In this document: piece after piece, positions 24,154 through 30,903 of the stretch
Position numbering within the stretch: the stretch's first letter is position 1
How the letters are laid out: each line of letters starts with the position of its first letter
Source: Nitrospira sp.
GTDB lineage: Bacteria; Nitrospirota; Nitrospiria; Nitrospirales; Nitrospiraceae
Length of the DNA stretch: 64,000 nt
Direction: 5' to 3'
Assembly (NCBI GenBank): GCA_029194675.1
Contig: JARFXP010000001.1
Coordinates: 372,001 to 436,000 of the forward strand
The notes under the pieces: generated by a model
Told to the model about the DNA's origin: nothing
The model's input: the letters and a program-made list of their open reading frames with translations, nothing else
Database searches by the model: none
Made by a program: the position numbers and the translations under genes

Positions 24154-25047
24154 ATGAAAACTCTTCTAGAGCAAATCCTGAAGGAATACCAATGCGATGA
24201 AGGATTAGCGCTTGATGATCGAAAGCGGTACGAATCGTCAGACATAGCCTCGGAAAACTTGGAGTGGGAAGACGATGCGGTTTCCATCGATGACTTATGT
24301 CCACCCGGGTTGGATTGTCAATTCCGAGGACGACCTGATCCAGCCGAGGTAGAAAGCCCACCTTGGCGGTATATTTGCTCGATTGAAGCATTACCCAGAA
24401 GCCAGGACCCGGTAATTCTTGGTTCGGGCACACTCATCGGCCCCACTCGGGTTTTAACTGCTGCGCACCTTGTATCCGCTCCACGTACATGTGCCTTACC
24501 TGACCCGGATCGGATCCGCGTCACTCCGGGTCGGGCTGGCAGTCTGTCCCCTTTTGGGCAGAGCCGGGCAGCTAACATTTTTCGCAATCCCGCCTTCGAT
24601 TGCTTGGTCGACGACATCTGCAGCGATCGAGATTTCGCGGTGATCGAGATCCAGCATCCACTAGGGAACGATGCTGGATTTTGGGGTCAGAGTCCACGCC
24701 CGCGTTTCGATTCGCGAGGATCAAAGCTAGGTACAATCAGCGGGTGGCGGCCTGGCCATTATCGGGTGAACTATTCCGGTTATCCTGTAATTCTCGATGG
24801 TGTCCAACTGAGTTGTTATGCACAGACCCAATCGGGCGCACCCTCCCCGACAATTTTGGATTTCAACGGTTGTTGCCTGAAGGGACACAGTGGTGGCCCA
24901 GTCTGGGTGACACGGGACAGGTCCCTTGGAGGCCGGTGGTTGTTTGGGATCATTGTTTCATCCGAACCGCCCGAGTGCTGTGGGGTGCTCTTGACCCCGC
25001 GAAATAGGGATTTGTGGAACATGGTTCAGAGGCACGCTGGCCAGTAA
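24154..25047 (+). CDS. Trypsin/V8-like serine protease
   Basis: A 297-residue protein with GGAGGGG before ATG 24154. The catalytic triad is visible: H105 in VLTAAHLV, D160 in DRDFAVIEI and S246 in GHSGGPVW. The fold matches chymotrypsin-like (S1, V8-type) proteases. The first 80 residues are acidic and may be a pro-segment (DDAVSIDDLCPPGLDC), with cysteine pairs suggesting disulfides (CALPD, CLVDDIC, CC). There is no clear signal peptide, as in the rest of this gene set. It could process neighbours or act on competitor proteins; neither is shown. The leader F-x-F-E-x-E-P-F is absent. Confidence 0.8.
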   Translation: MKTLLEQILKEYQCDEGLALDDRKRYESSDIASENLEWEDDAVSIDDLCPPGLDCQFRGRPDPAEVESPPWRYICSIEALPRSQDPVILGSGTLIGPTRVLTAAHLVSAPRTCALPDPDRIRVTPGRAGSLSPFGQSRAANIFRNPAFDCLVDDICSDRDFAVIEIQHPLGNDAGFWGQSPRPRFDSRGSKLGTISGWRPGHYRVNYSGYPVILDGVQLSCYAQTQSGAPSPTILDFNGCCLKGHSGGPVWVTRDRSLGGRWLFGIIVSSEPPECCGVLLTPRNRDLWNMVQRHAGQ

Positions 25048-25272
25048 GATGCGGAGATACAGGAGCTCTCCTGCGATCGGGCGGCGTCGCCTGTTCCTCA
25101 AGTGGGGTAGAAATAATGCGGTCAGAGATTGCAAGCAGGTCGTTTTCATGTGCCAGCTGCGACGCATGTTTTGACCGTTTACGACACATCCACGGTATAG
25201 CATATCGCCCCATCTTAGGTGCAGGTTACCGACCCACAAAACGCGCGCTAACGTCCTTGGTGACCTAAGGTT

Positions 25273-26121
25273 ATGATCATCGACGCCCACTGTCATGCCG
25301 GTACCGGTGACGGTTTAATGGGTCCGTGGGATACTCGCGCGCCGCTGGAAAAGTATATGCGGAGGGCCGCGCGAGCGGGAATCGACCACACCGTACTATT
25401 CGCGGCCTTCCATTCCGACTACCGGCAAGCGAATCGTGAGGTGGCTCGCATGGTCGTCGGCCGTCCCGATTGCTATTACGGCTTCGCATTCGTCCATCCG
25501 GAGCGGGATCGTGGACAGATCCATTCAATGGTCCATGAGGCGGTGCATCGGTTCGGATTTGTGGGGATCAAAGTCCACCGCCATGACGGACGGATCACGC
25601 GCGAAATTTGCGAAGCGGCTCGCGCATTCCGGCTTCCCGTGCTCTACGATGTGATGGGAGAAGTATCTGTCTGCGAGCTTCTGGCCCAGGAGTATCCGGA
25701 TGTGAATTTCATCATTCCACATCTTGGCAGCTTCGCCGACGACTGGCGCGCCCAGCTCGCCTTGATCGATCACCTGGTCCGGCACCCCAACATCTATGCC
25801 GACACGGCCGGCGTGCGGCGGTTTGATTTGCTCGAGCAAGCCGTGAAACGAGCGGGAGCGCGAAAGATCCTGTTCGGCTCCGACGGGCCGTGGCTCCATC
25901 CCGCCTTGGAGCTCGTCAAGATCCATGCGTTGGAATTGCCCAAGCCTGCGGAACGTCTCATCTTGAGCGGGAATTTTCTCAAGCTCATCTCCTCAGTCCG
26001 CCGACAGGCCGTGAAACCGTCCGGGCAATCGCCCGGCAGGACGCGTCGAACGGCTGCCCTGCCGGCCGACTCCGGGGAAGTGCGTGATCCATGGGCCAGC
26101 GATCAAATCGCCTGCTGCTGA
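25273..26121 (+). CDS. Amidohydrolase-2 family metal-dependent hydrolase
   Basis: A 282-residue TIM-barrel hydrolase. Metal ligands: DAHCH near the N-terminus (MIIDAHCHAG), GIKVHRHDG, the IIPHLGSF histidine, and the late Asp in ILFGSDGPWLHP. This set is that of amidohydrolase-2/ACMSD-like enzymes, which hydrolyse or decarboxylate ring or amide compounds; the substrate is not predictable. The last ~45 residues (VKPSGQSPGRTRRTAA...) are low-complexity and exceed the usual end of the fold. A 225-base spacer without a recognisable gene separates it from the protease gene. Confidence 0.8.
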   Translation: MIIDAHCHAGTGDGLMGPWDTRAPLEKYMRRAARAGIDHTVLFAAFHSDYRQANREVARMVVGRPDCYYGFAFVHPERDRGQIHSMVHEAVHRFGFVGIKVHRHDGRITREICEAARAFRLPVLYDVMGEVSVCELLAQEYPDVNFIIPHLGSFADDWRAQLALIDHLVRHPNIYADTAGVRRFDLLEQAVKRAGARKILFGSDGPWLHPALELVKIHALELPKPAERLILSGNFLKLISSVRRQAVKPSGQSPGRTRRTAALPADSGEVRDPWASDQIACC

Positions 26122-26228
26122 TAACGCGGTCTTCTGCGCCCCTCGGCTCTTGTCATGTTTAACGCCGATCCATGTGATCCATGGATGTCTGTCTCGGTGG
26201 TTGTCGATGCATATCGCCGGGCCGGCTC

Positions 26229-27599
26229 TCATGATCGTGTTTGCCCCTCAGACGGACGGGCTGCAGCCTGACGCAGTTGGAGTGCGCGATCCGTCACCCG
26301 TAAGCGCGCCGCGGCTCGTTGCAGATTTCCCTGTTCGTCCGCTACCGCAATACGCACAGCGACATTTTCAGCGGTACGTCCGATGTCCTTGAGCCCAATT
26401 CCCCTGGCAATGGCGCAACGGATGCATCGTTCGAAATCCTCGTTGCACCATTGCAACGGATCTGCGCCGCACTCCGGTCGTTCCTCTTCTGGAAGGCAGC
26501 CGGCCGTAATTGGGCCGGATCCCACATATCGTCTCATGATCCTCGCGACCAATTGCTTCAAGTCGCGTACATTGCCCGGATAGTCCCGGAGCATGAAATA
26601 CTCTCTGACGGCCTCGTCAAATTCGGGTGGGTCACTGTCAGAAATACAAGCGCTCATGAACTGCCGAGCCAGAGGAAGTATGTCCTCGGTCCGGTGGCGC
26701 AGCGGGGGAATGGTGAACAGGTCCCCGGCGATTCGATAATAGAGGTCGCTGCGAAAGCGACCTTGCCCTATGTCTTGCCTCAAGTCTCGGTTCGTCGCGC
26801 AAATCAGGCGAAAGTCCGTGCGATGCCAGGTATTCCCTCCGACCCGTTTATAGCATCGTTCTTGAATCACACGAAGCAGCTGCCCTTGTAAGCCCAGAGG
26901 GAGGTCGCCTACTTCGTCAAGAAACAAGGTGCCGCCATTGGCCAATGCAAAGGCCCCGTCCCGCGCGGTGATCGCCCCGGTGAACGCTCCTCGCTCGTGA
27001 CCAAAAAATTCGCTGCCTGATAGCTCGGGGACGACCGTGGTGCAATCGAGCACGACCAGGTCGCCTTTGTTCGCGCGCTGGTCGAGAGAGTGAATGAGGC
27101 GGGCCGCCAATTCCTTTCCAGTGCCGCTTTCTCCCATCAGGAGGATGGTCGAATCAGTGAAATATGCCGCTTCCACGAGTTGCCGCAGCACCGACAACGC
27201 CGCCCGACTTTGTCCAATCAACGTGTTTTGCACTTCCGGTGAGGTGACCAGTGTGTCAATGATTTGCCAACGCGCCAATCGCGCCGCCACCGCACATGCG
27301 GTGCGATCTGGATGATCCCAACTCAGGACATCGCACACCCCGTCCTGTAACAGTCTCCATGCGGCTGGACCCAATACATCTGCAGCCGGAAGGCTGATCG
27401 CAATGATTCTGGCAATACCGGCTTGCCTCGCCTCCTGCAGAAACTCTCTCAAACCATGGTCAATGTCTTGGAATATCGCGAGTCCTGGTCCAGAGGAAGG
27501 CTGATCAGGGGTGTAGAGTTCAATCCCTGCTCGATGAAATACATCATGAAAATTATGTACGACTTGCCCGCCGCTGAAAATGCGAAACCACACCCGCAT
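26229..27599 (-). CDS. Sigma-54-dependent transcriptional activator (NtrC type)
   Basis: A 456-residue activator. The N-terminal ~120 residues are an atypical sensory region that resembles a degenerate receiver (no complete phosphorylation pocket seen). The AAA+ domain shows Walker A GESGTGKE (156-163), the sigma-54 contact loop GAFTGA (204-209), Walker B GGTLFLDE (222-229) and RFRSDLYYRI. A Fis-type helix-turn-helix lies near residues 425-445 (QGNLQRAAARLRVTDRAL). CAGGAGA precedes ATG 27599. Having the GAFTGA loop intact means it should work with sigma-54; the good sigma-54 promoter at 12191, on the other side of the effector gene set, is the natural target. The signal it senses is unknown. 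Confidence 0.9.
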   Translation of the reverse strand: MRVWFRIFSGGQVVHNFHDVFHRAGIELYTPDQPSSGPGLAIFQDIDHGLREFLQEARQAGIARIIAISLPAADVLGPAAWRLLQDGVCDVLSWDHPDRTACAVAARLARWQIIDTLVTSPEVQNTLIGQSRAALSVLRQLVEAAYFTDSTILLMGESGTGKELAARLIHSLDQRANKGDLVVLDCTTVVPELSGSEFFGHERGAFTGAITARDGAFALANGGTLFLDEVGDLPLGLQGQLLRVIQERCYKRVGGNTWHRTDFRLICATNRDLRQDIGQGRFRSDLYYRIAGDLFTIPPLRHRTEDILPLARQFMSACISDSDPPEFDEAVREYFMLRDYPGNVRDLKQLVARIMRRYVGSGPITAGCLPEEERPECGADPLQWCNEDFERCIRCAIARGIGLKDIGRTAENVAVRIAVADEQGNLQRAAARLRVTDRALQLRQAAARPSEGQTRS

Positions 27600-27670
27600 T
27601 TCGAACTCTCCTGTCTGCGGGTCGGATACAGATCAAAAAATATGGGATAGTTCCCTCTCAACTGTCCCGC

Positions 27671-27699
27671 TATATATTCCTGATACCAGTTCGATGCAA
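27671..27699 (-). promoter_or_regulatory. Sigma-70-type promoter for the sigma-54 activator gene
   Basis: On the - strand TTGCAT (27699-27694) and TATATA (27676-27671) are 17 bases apart, giving a start near 27664 and a 65-base leader before ATG 27599. Confidence 0.5.
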
Positions 27700-27902
27700 G
27701 CGCAATTCGACATGCATTGTTCATTCCTTTTCCGTCTGCTTTTCATTCAAGAATTGAGCTGTGCTTGCAACCCTTTGAGTCTTTTGAGTTGCTGCTTTTG
27801 GAGAAATCAGAGGTGAGTCTCGTTCCGCCGAACGGCTGCCTTACTTCAATACAGTGTTCTGGAAATGTCGGCAATGATGAGCAATGGCAGGCAAACTAAC
27901 TC

Positions 27903-27940
27903 GATCCAAAAAGATACAGGGCGATACAAAAGGATACAGG
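27903..27940. repeat. GATACA direct repeats at exact 10-base spacing
   Basis: GATACA occurs at 27913, 27923 and 27933, with GATCCA at 27903, so four near-identical hexamers face the same side of the helix. A further GATACA lies at 27625 near the activator gene start. The 27600-27955 interval holds no other gene I can support. This looks like a cooperative binding site for a regulator. Confidence 0.55.
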
Positions 27941-27955
27941 CTAAGTAGTTATTCG

Positions 27956-28570
27956 CTACGGGGTGTGTAAGTAGCACAGATCTTCAAACCGTTCGCCGCC
28001 TTGATACTTTGCGATCACCAGCCACTCCCGTCTGGTATCCGTCAGACCAACATAGGCTGCCCCATCGAACACAAAGGGTTGGAGCGAAAAGGCAGTTGTG
28101 AGGCTTGGAGGCGGCGAGCCTCCATCAATCCTGAGCGCTGTCAGCGGATAGGTGCCGCCGGTTCGCTCAAACTTATCAGGGGTTGCCAATAACGGACTGG
28201 TGTCCTGCCAACTTGTCTGTTCAAGAACCGTACTGTCGGCGGGAAACACGTAGATACTGTCGCTTGGGACACCTTTCATACAGAAGGTGGCTTTCACCAC
28301 AAGATCCTCTCGCCCGTCGTTGTCGAGATCTATTCTCGTCCTGTCGAAGCTCGAACAGCGTCGAGTTGTAGGCCCTTGTCCCTTCAACGCAACCGGTTCC
28401 CACTGCACCGTCTTCGAGAGCTCAGTGTTAAAGTCCAGATGTGCTCCGAATAACGCCGCCACCCTTTCACAAAAAGGTTTATTCGCAAACGCCGCCAGTT
28501 CCACCGAAGCCGCAGCAGAAAACGCCGGCAACATCAGCAGGAGCATACTTCCCATGCTCGTGAGCTTCAT
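27956..28570 (-). CDS. Secreted protein of unknown function, 204 residues
   Basis: GGGAGG lies upstream of ATG 28570. A cleavable signal peptide is clear (MKLTSMGSMLLLMLPAFSAAA, cut near residue 21). The mature protein contains DLDNDGREDLVV, the Asp-rich Ca-binding loop of FG-GAP/VCBS-type repeats, and several single Cys residues. Only one such loop is present, too few for a propeller. No family is recognised. It ends 15 bases from the GATACA repeat array. Confidence 0.65.
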   Translation of the reverse strand: MKLTSMGSMLLLMLPAFSAAASVELAAFANKPFCERVAALFGAHLDFNTELSKTVQWEPVALKGQGPTTRRCSSFDRTRIDLDNDGREDLVVKATFCMKGVPSDSIYVFPADSTVLEQTSWQDTSPLLATPDKFERTGGTYPLTALRIDGGSPPPSLTTAFSLQPFVFDGAAYVGLTDTRREWLVIAKYQGGERFEDLCYLHTP

Positions 28571-28666
28571 AGATGCCTCCCTCGTTCTATGACCACATTA
28601 TCTCGATTGACATCCTGGCTTTCCGTTTTTAAGATACCGCTACTAATTTCGTCGCCCTCACAACTC

Positions 28667-29323
28667 ATGGAGCTCACTCCTCTCCAAGACCTCGCTCAAT
28701 CCCTCGTCAACTGCGAGCGCTGCAAACTGGCCAAGTTGGGACGCAGCCAAGTCGTGTTTGGCGTCGGGAATCCTCATGCCAGTATCATGTTTGTCGGGGA
28801 AGCGCCAGGTTTCAATGAAGATCAGAAGGGCGAGCCATTTGTGGGGGCAGCTGGGAAACTCTTGAACGACCTTCTGAATTCGGCAGGTCTCTCGCGCGAT
28901 CAAATCTACATCGCAAACGTCATCAAGTGCCGCCCGCCGAACAACCGCGACCCGGAGCAAGACGAAGTGGAAACCTGCAAGCCGTTCTTGATGCAGCAGA
29001 TACAACTGATCCGTCCGAAACTCGTCTGCACCTTGGGGAACTGGGCCACTCAGGCACTATTGGAACGCAAAGTCGGAATCACCAAGGTAAAGGCACAAGC
29101 CTTCTACATGAAGAATTTCGTCATCTTCCCACTGCTGCACCCAGCAGCCGCTCTCCATCAGGGCAACCTTCTTGAAACGCTCAAAGAGGATTTCAAGAAA
29201 CTGAAAGAATTTCTTGACCGCCACTCCAAACCGGCTGAGCCAACCACCGCAGCTCCCACCCCAACCGCGCCGGTCCTGAATATTGAATCCCCCCAGCCGA
29301 CGCAGATGGATCTGTTCGGGTAA
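28667..29323 (+). CDS. Family 4 uracil-DNA glycosylase
   Basis: A 218-residue protein from ATG 28667 (an earlier in-frame ATG adds 26 residues without homology). Landmarks of family 4: the iron-sulfur cysteines beginning CERCKL, GEAPGFNEDQKGEPFVG (water-activating and uracil-binding loop), NVIKCRPPNNRDP, a later Cys (ETCKPF), and the HPAA motif near the C-terminus. It removes uracil from DNA; a 4Fe-4S cluster is expected. The last 45 residues are Pro/Thr-rich and end QMDLFG; pieces of this tail are repeated downstream at 29582-29604 and 30331-30385. Confidence 0.9.
   Translation: MELTPLQDLAQSLVNCERCKLAKLGRSQVVFGVGNPHASIMFVGEAPGFNEDQKGEPFVGAAGKLLNDLLNSAGLSRDQIYIANVIKCRPPNNRDPEQDEVETCKPFLMQQIQLIRPKLVCTLGNWATQALLERKVGITKVKAQAFYMKNFVIFPLLHPAAALHQGNLLETLKEDFKKLKEFLDRHSKPAEPTTAAPTPTAPVLNIESPQPTQMDLFG
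29267..29323 (+). repeat. Repeat copy: 3' end of the uracil-DNA glycosylase gene
   Basis: The codons for VLNIESPQPTQMDLFG and the stop are repeated with few changes at 30331-30385 (ILNIESPQPAQTDLYG). A shorter piece (RIDLFG stop) is at 29582-29604. The MazEF-like pair lies between the copies. Confidence 0.7.
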
Positions 29324-29673
29324 TTGGGCCGCGTGCTCCTGCGAGGGCTTAGACCGCATAGCCTTGCCGCCGCTTGGCTGTGCAACTCGTTCCGTTCTGG
29401 ATTTCACCCGAACGGAACTTCGAACAGTGCTCACCACCGCCTTCGGCGACCGCAACGACAGGCTATGCAACCCCTCGCAAGTCGCAGTCGGCCCAACTAC
29501 CCTCACCTGATGGAGCGGACGATTACTTCCGCTACGTCGAATGCCTGAAGCTGTCCATTGCTTGTAAATCAACGGCCTCACCACGGATAGATTTGTTCGG
29601 CTAAGAATCGTCGTTCGTATCTCGTCATTCGCTAATTGTTTCATCCTTCTCCGAAACCGATGATGTACTGCGT
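29324..29673. other. Intergenic stretch without a supported gene
   Basis: About 350 bases. Only short overlapping frames occur on both strands, none with a ribosome binding site or known motif. It contains the short repeat of the glycosylase tail at 29582-29604, so it is probably debris of the duplication that set the MazEF-like pair here. Confidence 0.5.
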
Positions 29674-29702
29674 TTGCTTCTGACAGGAAATGTGCTTACA
29701 AT
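29674..29702 (+). promoter_or_regulatory. Promoter of the MazEF-like pair
   Basis: TTGCTT (29674-29679) and TACAAT (29697-29702) with 17 bases between; TCAGGAGG follows and ATG is at 29725. Confidence 0.5.
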
Positions 29703-29724
29703 GTAGGTCCGTCAGGAGGCTTAC

Positions 29725-29976
29725 ATGAAAGCGCACATCGTCAGAATCGGCAATTCCAGGGGTATCCGTCTCCCGAAAACATTACTCCAGGAAGCCCAGC
29801 TTGAGGATGAAGTAGAGCTCCAGGCCGAACCCGGCCGAATTCTCATATCAAAGCCGTCACAGCCACGAGCCGGTTGGGCCGACGCTGCCCGTCGCATGCG
29901 GGAACAGGGCGAAGATCGCCTCATCGACCAGCCGACGCCGACTCAATTCGATAAGAAAGAGTGGAAATGGCGGTAG
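29725..29976 (+). CDS. AbrB/MazE-family antitoxin
   Basis: An 83-residue protein with the swapped-hairpin AbrB start MKAHIVRIGNSRGIRLPKTLL, the usual DNA-binding half of MazE-type antitoxins, and an acidic/aromatic C-terminal tail (DKKEWKW) that would wrap the toxin. AGGAGG precedes the ATG. Its 3' end overlaps the toxin gene by 10 bases, and together they form a type II toxin-antitoxin unit. Autoregulation of the promoter at 29674 is expected by family knowledge. Confidence 0.85.
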   Translation: MKAHIVRIGNSRGIRLPKTLLQEAQLEDEVELQAEPGRILISKPSQPRAGWADAARRMREQGEDRLIDQPTPTQFDKKEWKWR

Positions 29977-30305
29977 TGCCCACACGTCCTACCCGTGGCG
30001 ATGTGTATCTGATTGAACTCGATCCCACCCACGGTAGTGAAATCAGAAAAACACGACCCTGCCTCGTTATTTCACCGGATGAGCTGAATCAGCATCTGAG
30101 GACTGTTATCGTGGCTCCAATGACCACAGGAGGTCAGGCCTATCCCTGGCGTGTGCGCTGTCGCTTCCGCGATCGGGTTGGGTTTGTCGCCATAGACCAA
30201 CTACGCACCGTCGACAGCGATCGCTTCGTCAGACGAGTTGGGCGAATCGCTCCGCACACTCTCACAGCCGTCCTCGCGGTCTTACAGGAAATGTTCTCCT
30301 TATAG
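29967..30305 (+). CDS. MazF/PemK-family endoribonuclease toxin
   Basis: A 112-residue protein. It shows RGDVYLIELDPTHGSEIRKTRPCLVISPD at the start, including the catalytic Arg of the RPCLV segment, and the TTGGQ/MTTG loop (APMTTGG), both typical of MazF. These toxins cleave mRNA at short sequences. The ATG at 29967 lies inside the antitoxin's last codons; a GTG at 29961 would add two residues. No disruption is seen, so this toxin is likely active and held by the partner. Confidence 0.85.
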   Translation: MAVVPTRPTRGDVYLIELDPTHGSEIRKTRPCLVISPDELNQHLRTVIVAPMTTGGQAYPWRVRCRFRDRVGFVAIDQLRTVDSDRFVRRVGRIAPHTLTAVLAVLQEMFSL

Positions 30306-30330
30306 GAGCTCCTTGAGCTCTTTCTGGCCC

Positions 30331-30385
30331 CGCCAATCTTGAATATTGAATCTCCCCAGCCGGCACAGACAGATTTGTACGGCTA
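30331..30385 (+). repeat. Repeat copy: remnant of the glycosylase 3' end
   Basis: Encodes ILNIESPQPAQTDLYG and a stop in the frame of the copy at 29267-29323, about 1.06 kb away. It has no start of its own. Confidence 0.7.
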
Positions 30386-30678
30386 GCCTTCCCGTTTCAA
30401 TTCGCTCCACCAAACACCCGCGCGATGGTTCACCCATTGCCCTTTCTCCGCCTGTTTCAAGGACCGACGTAGCGAGCGCATCGACTTCTGATCACTCAGA
30501 ATTTCGTCGTCTCCGTGAGTCCCTCAAACTGATCCATACTCAAGAGTACAGCAGGAGGAACGCCATCGCGTGGAATGGCGACAACCTCCTGCCTGTGCTT
30601 CATGCGTCGGATCAAGTCCAATAGCTTATTCTTGGCCTCACTGACAGAAACGAACTCATCGACCTGCGGCAAGGTCAC
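30383..30678 (-). pseudogene. Phd/YefM-family antitoxin with a frameshift
   Basis: The first 60 residues (GTG 30678) are a Phd/YefM antitoxin: FVSVSEAKNKLLDLIRRM and VPPAVLLSMDQFEGL. The frame stops after TTKF. One extra A near 30505 would join it to ILSDQKSMRSLRRSLKQAEK and GQWVNHRAGVWWSELKREG, the expected C-terminal half of this family, ending at 30383. No partner toxin lies beside it. This is either a decayed orphan antitoxin or one base missing in the sequence. Confidence 0.65.
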
Positions 30679-30903
30679 CTCATGCTAGCTTCAATAACAG
30701 CCCGTTATGATGGCTTGTCCGAGCCCTGGCAAGCAAGCTTCACAGACAGCGACGCCTGTGTCCAGTTCCATTTCTCCGCGCATATCCGGTGCATTTAAAT
30801 CCGAAGCGCAACACCATGGCGAGCACTGAGCATTTCCGTCGGCGTCCGATAGGCGGGGCACCTGGATCTCGGTGACACCGGTTCGGGTTCCGGGCCTTTT
30901 ACG

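Noticed and set aside
12191-25047. Extracellular contractile injection system locus
   Set aside because: No sheath, tube, baseplate or AAA+ tail ATPase gene is present in the window, so only effector-like proteins are seen.
25038-25053. Second sigma-54-like site before the amidohydrolase
   Set aside because: Only the GG and GC doublets fit; the rest (TGGCCA...ATGCG) is poor.
27449-27724. 91-residue - strand frame over the activator start
   Set aside because: Overlaps the sigma-54 activator and its promoter in another frame; no motif.
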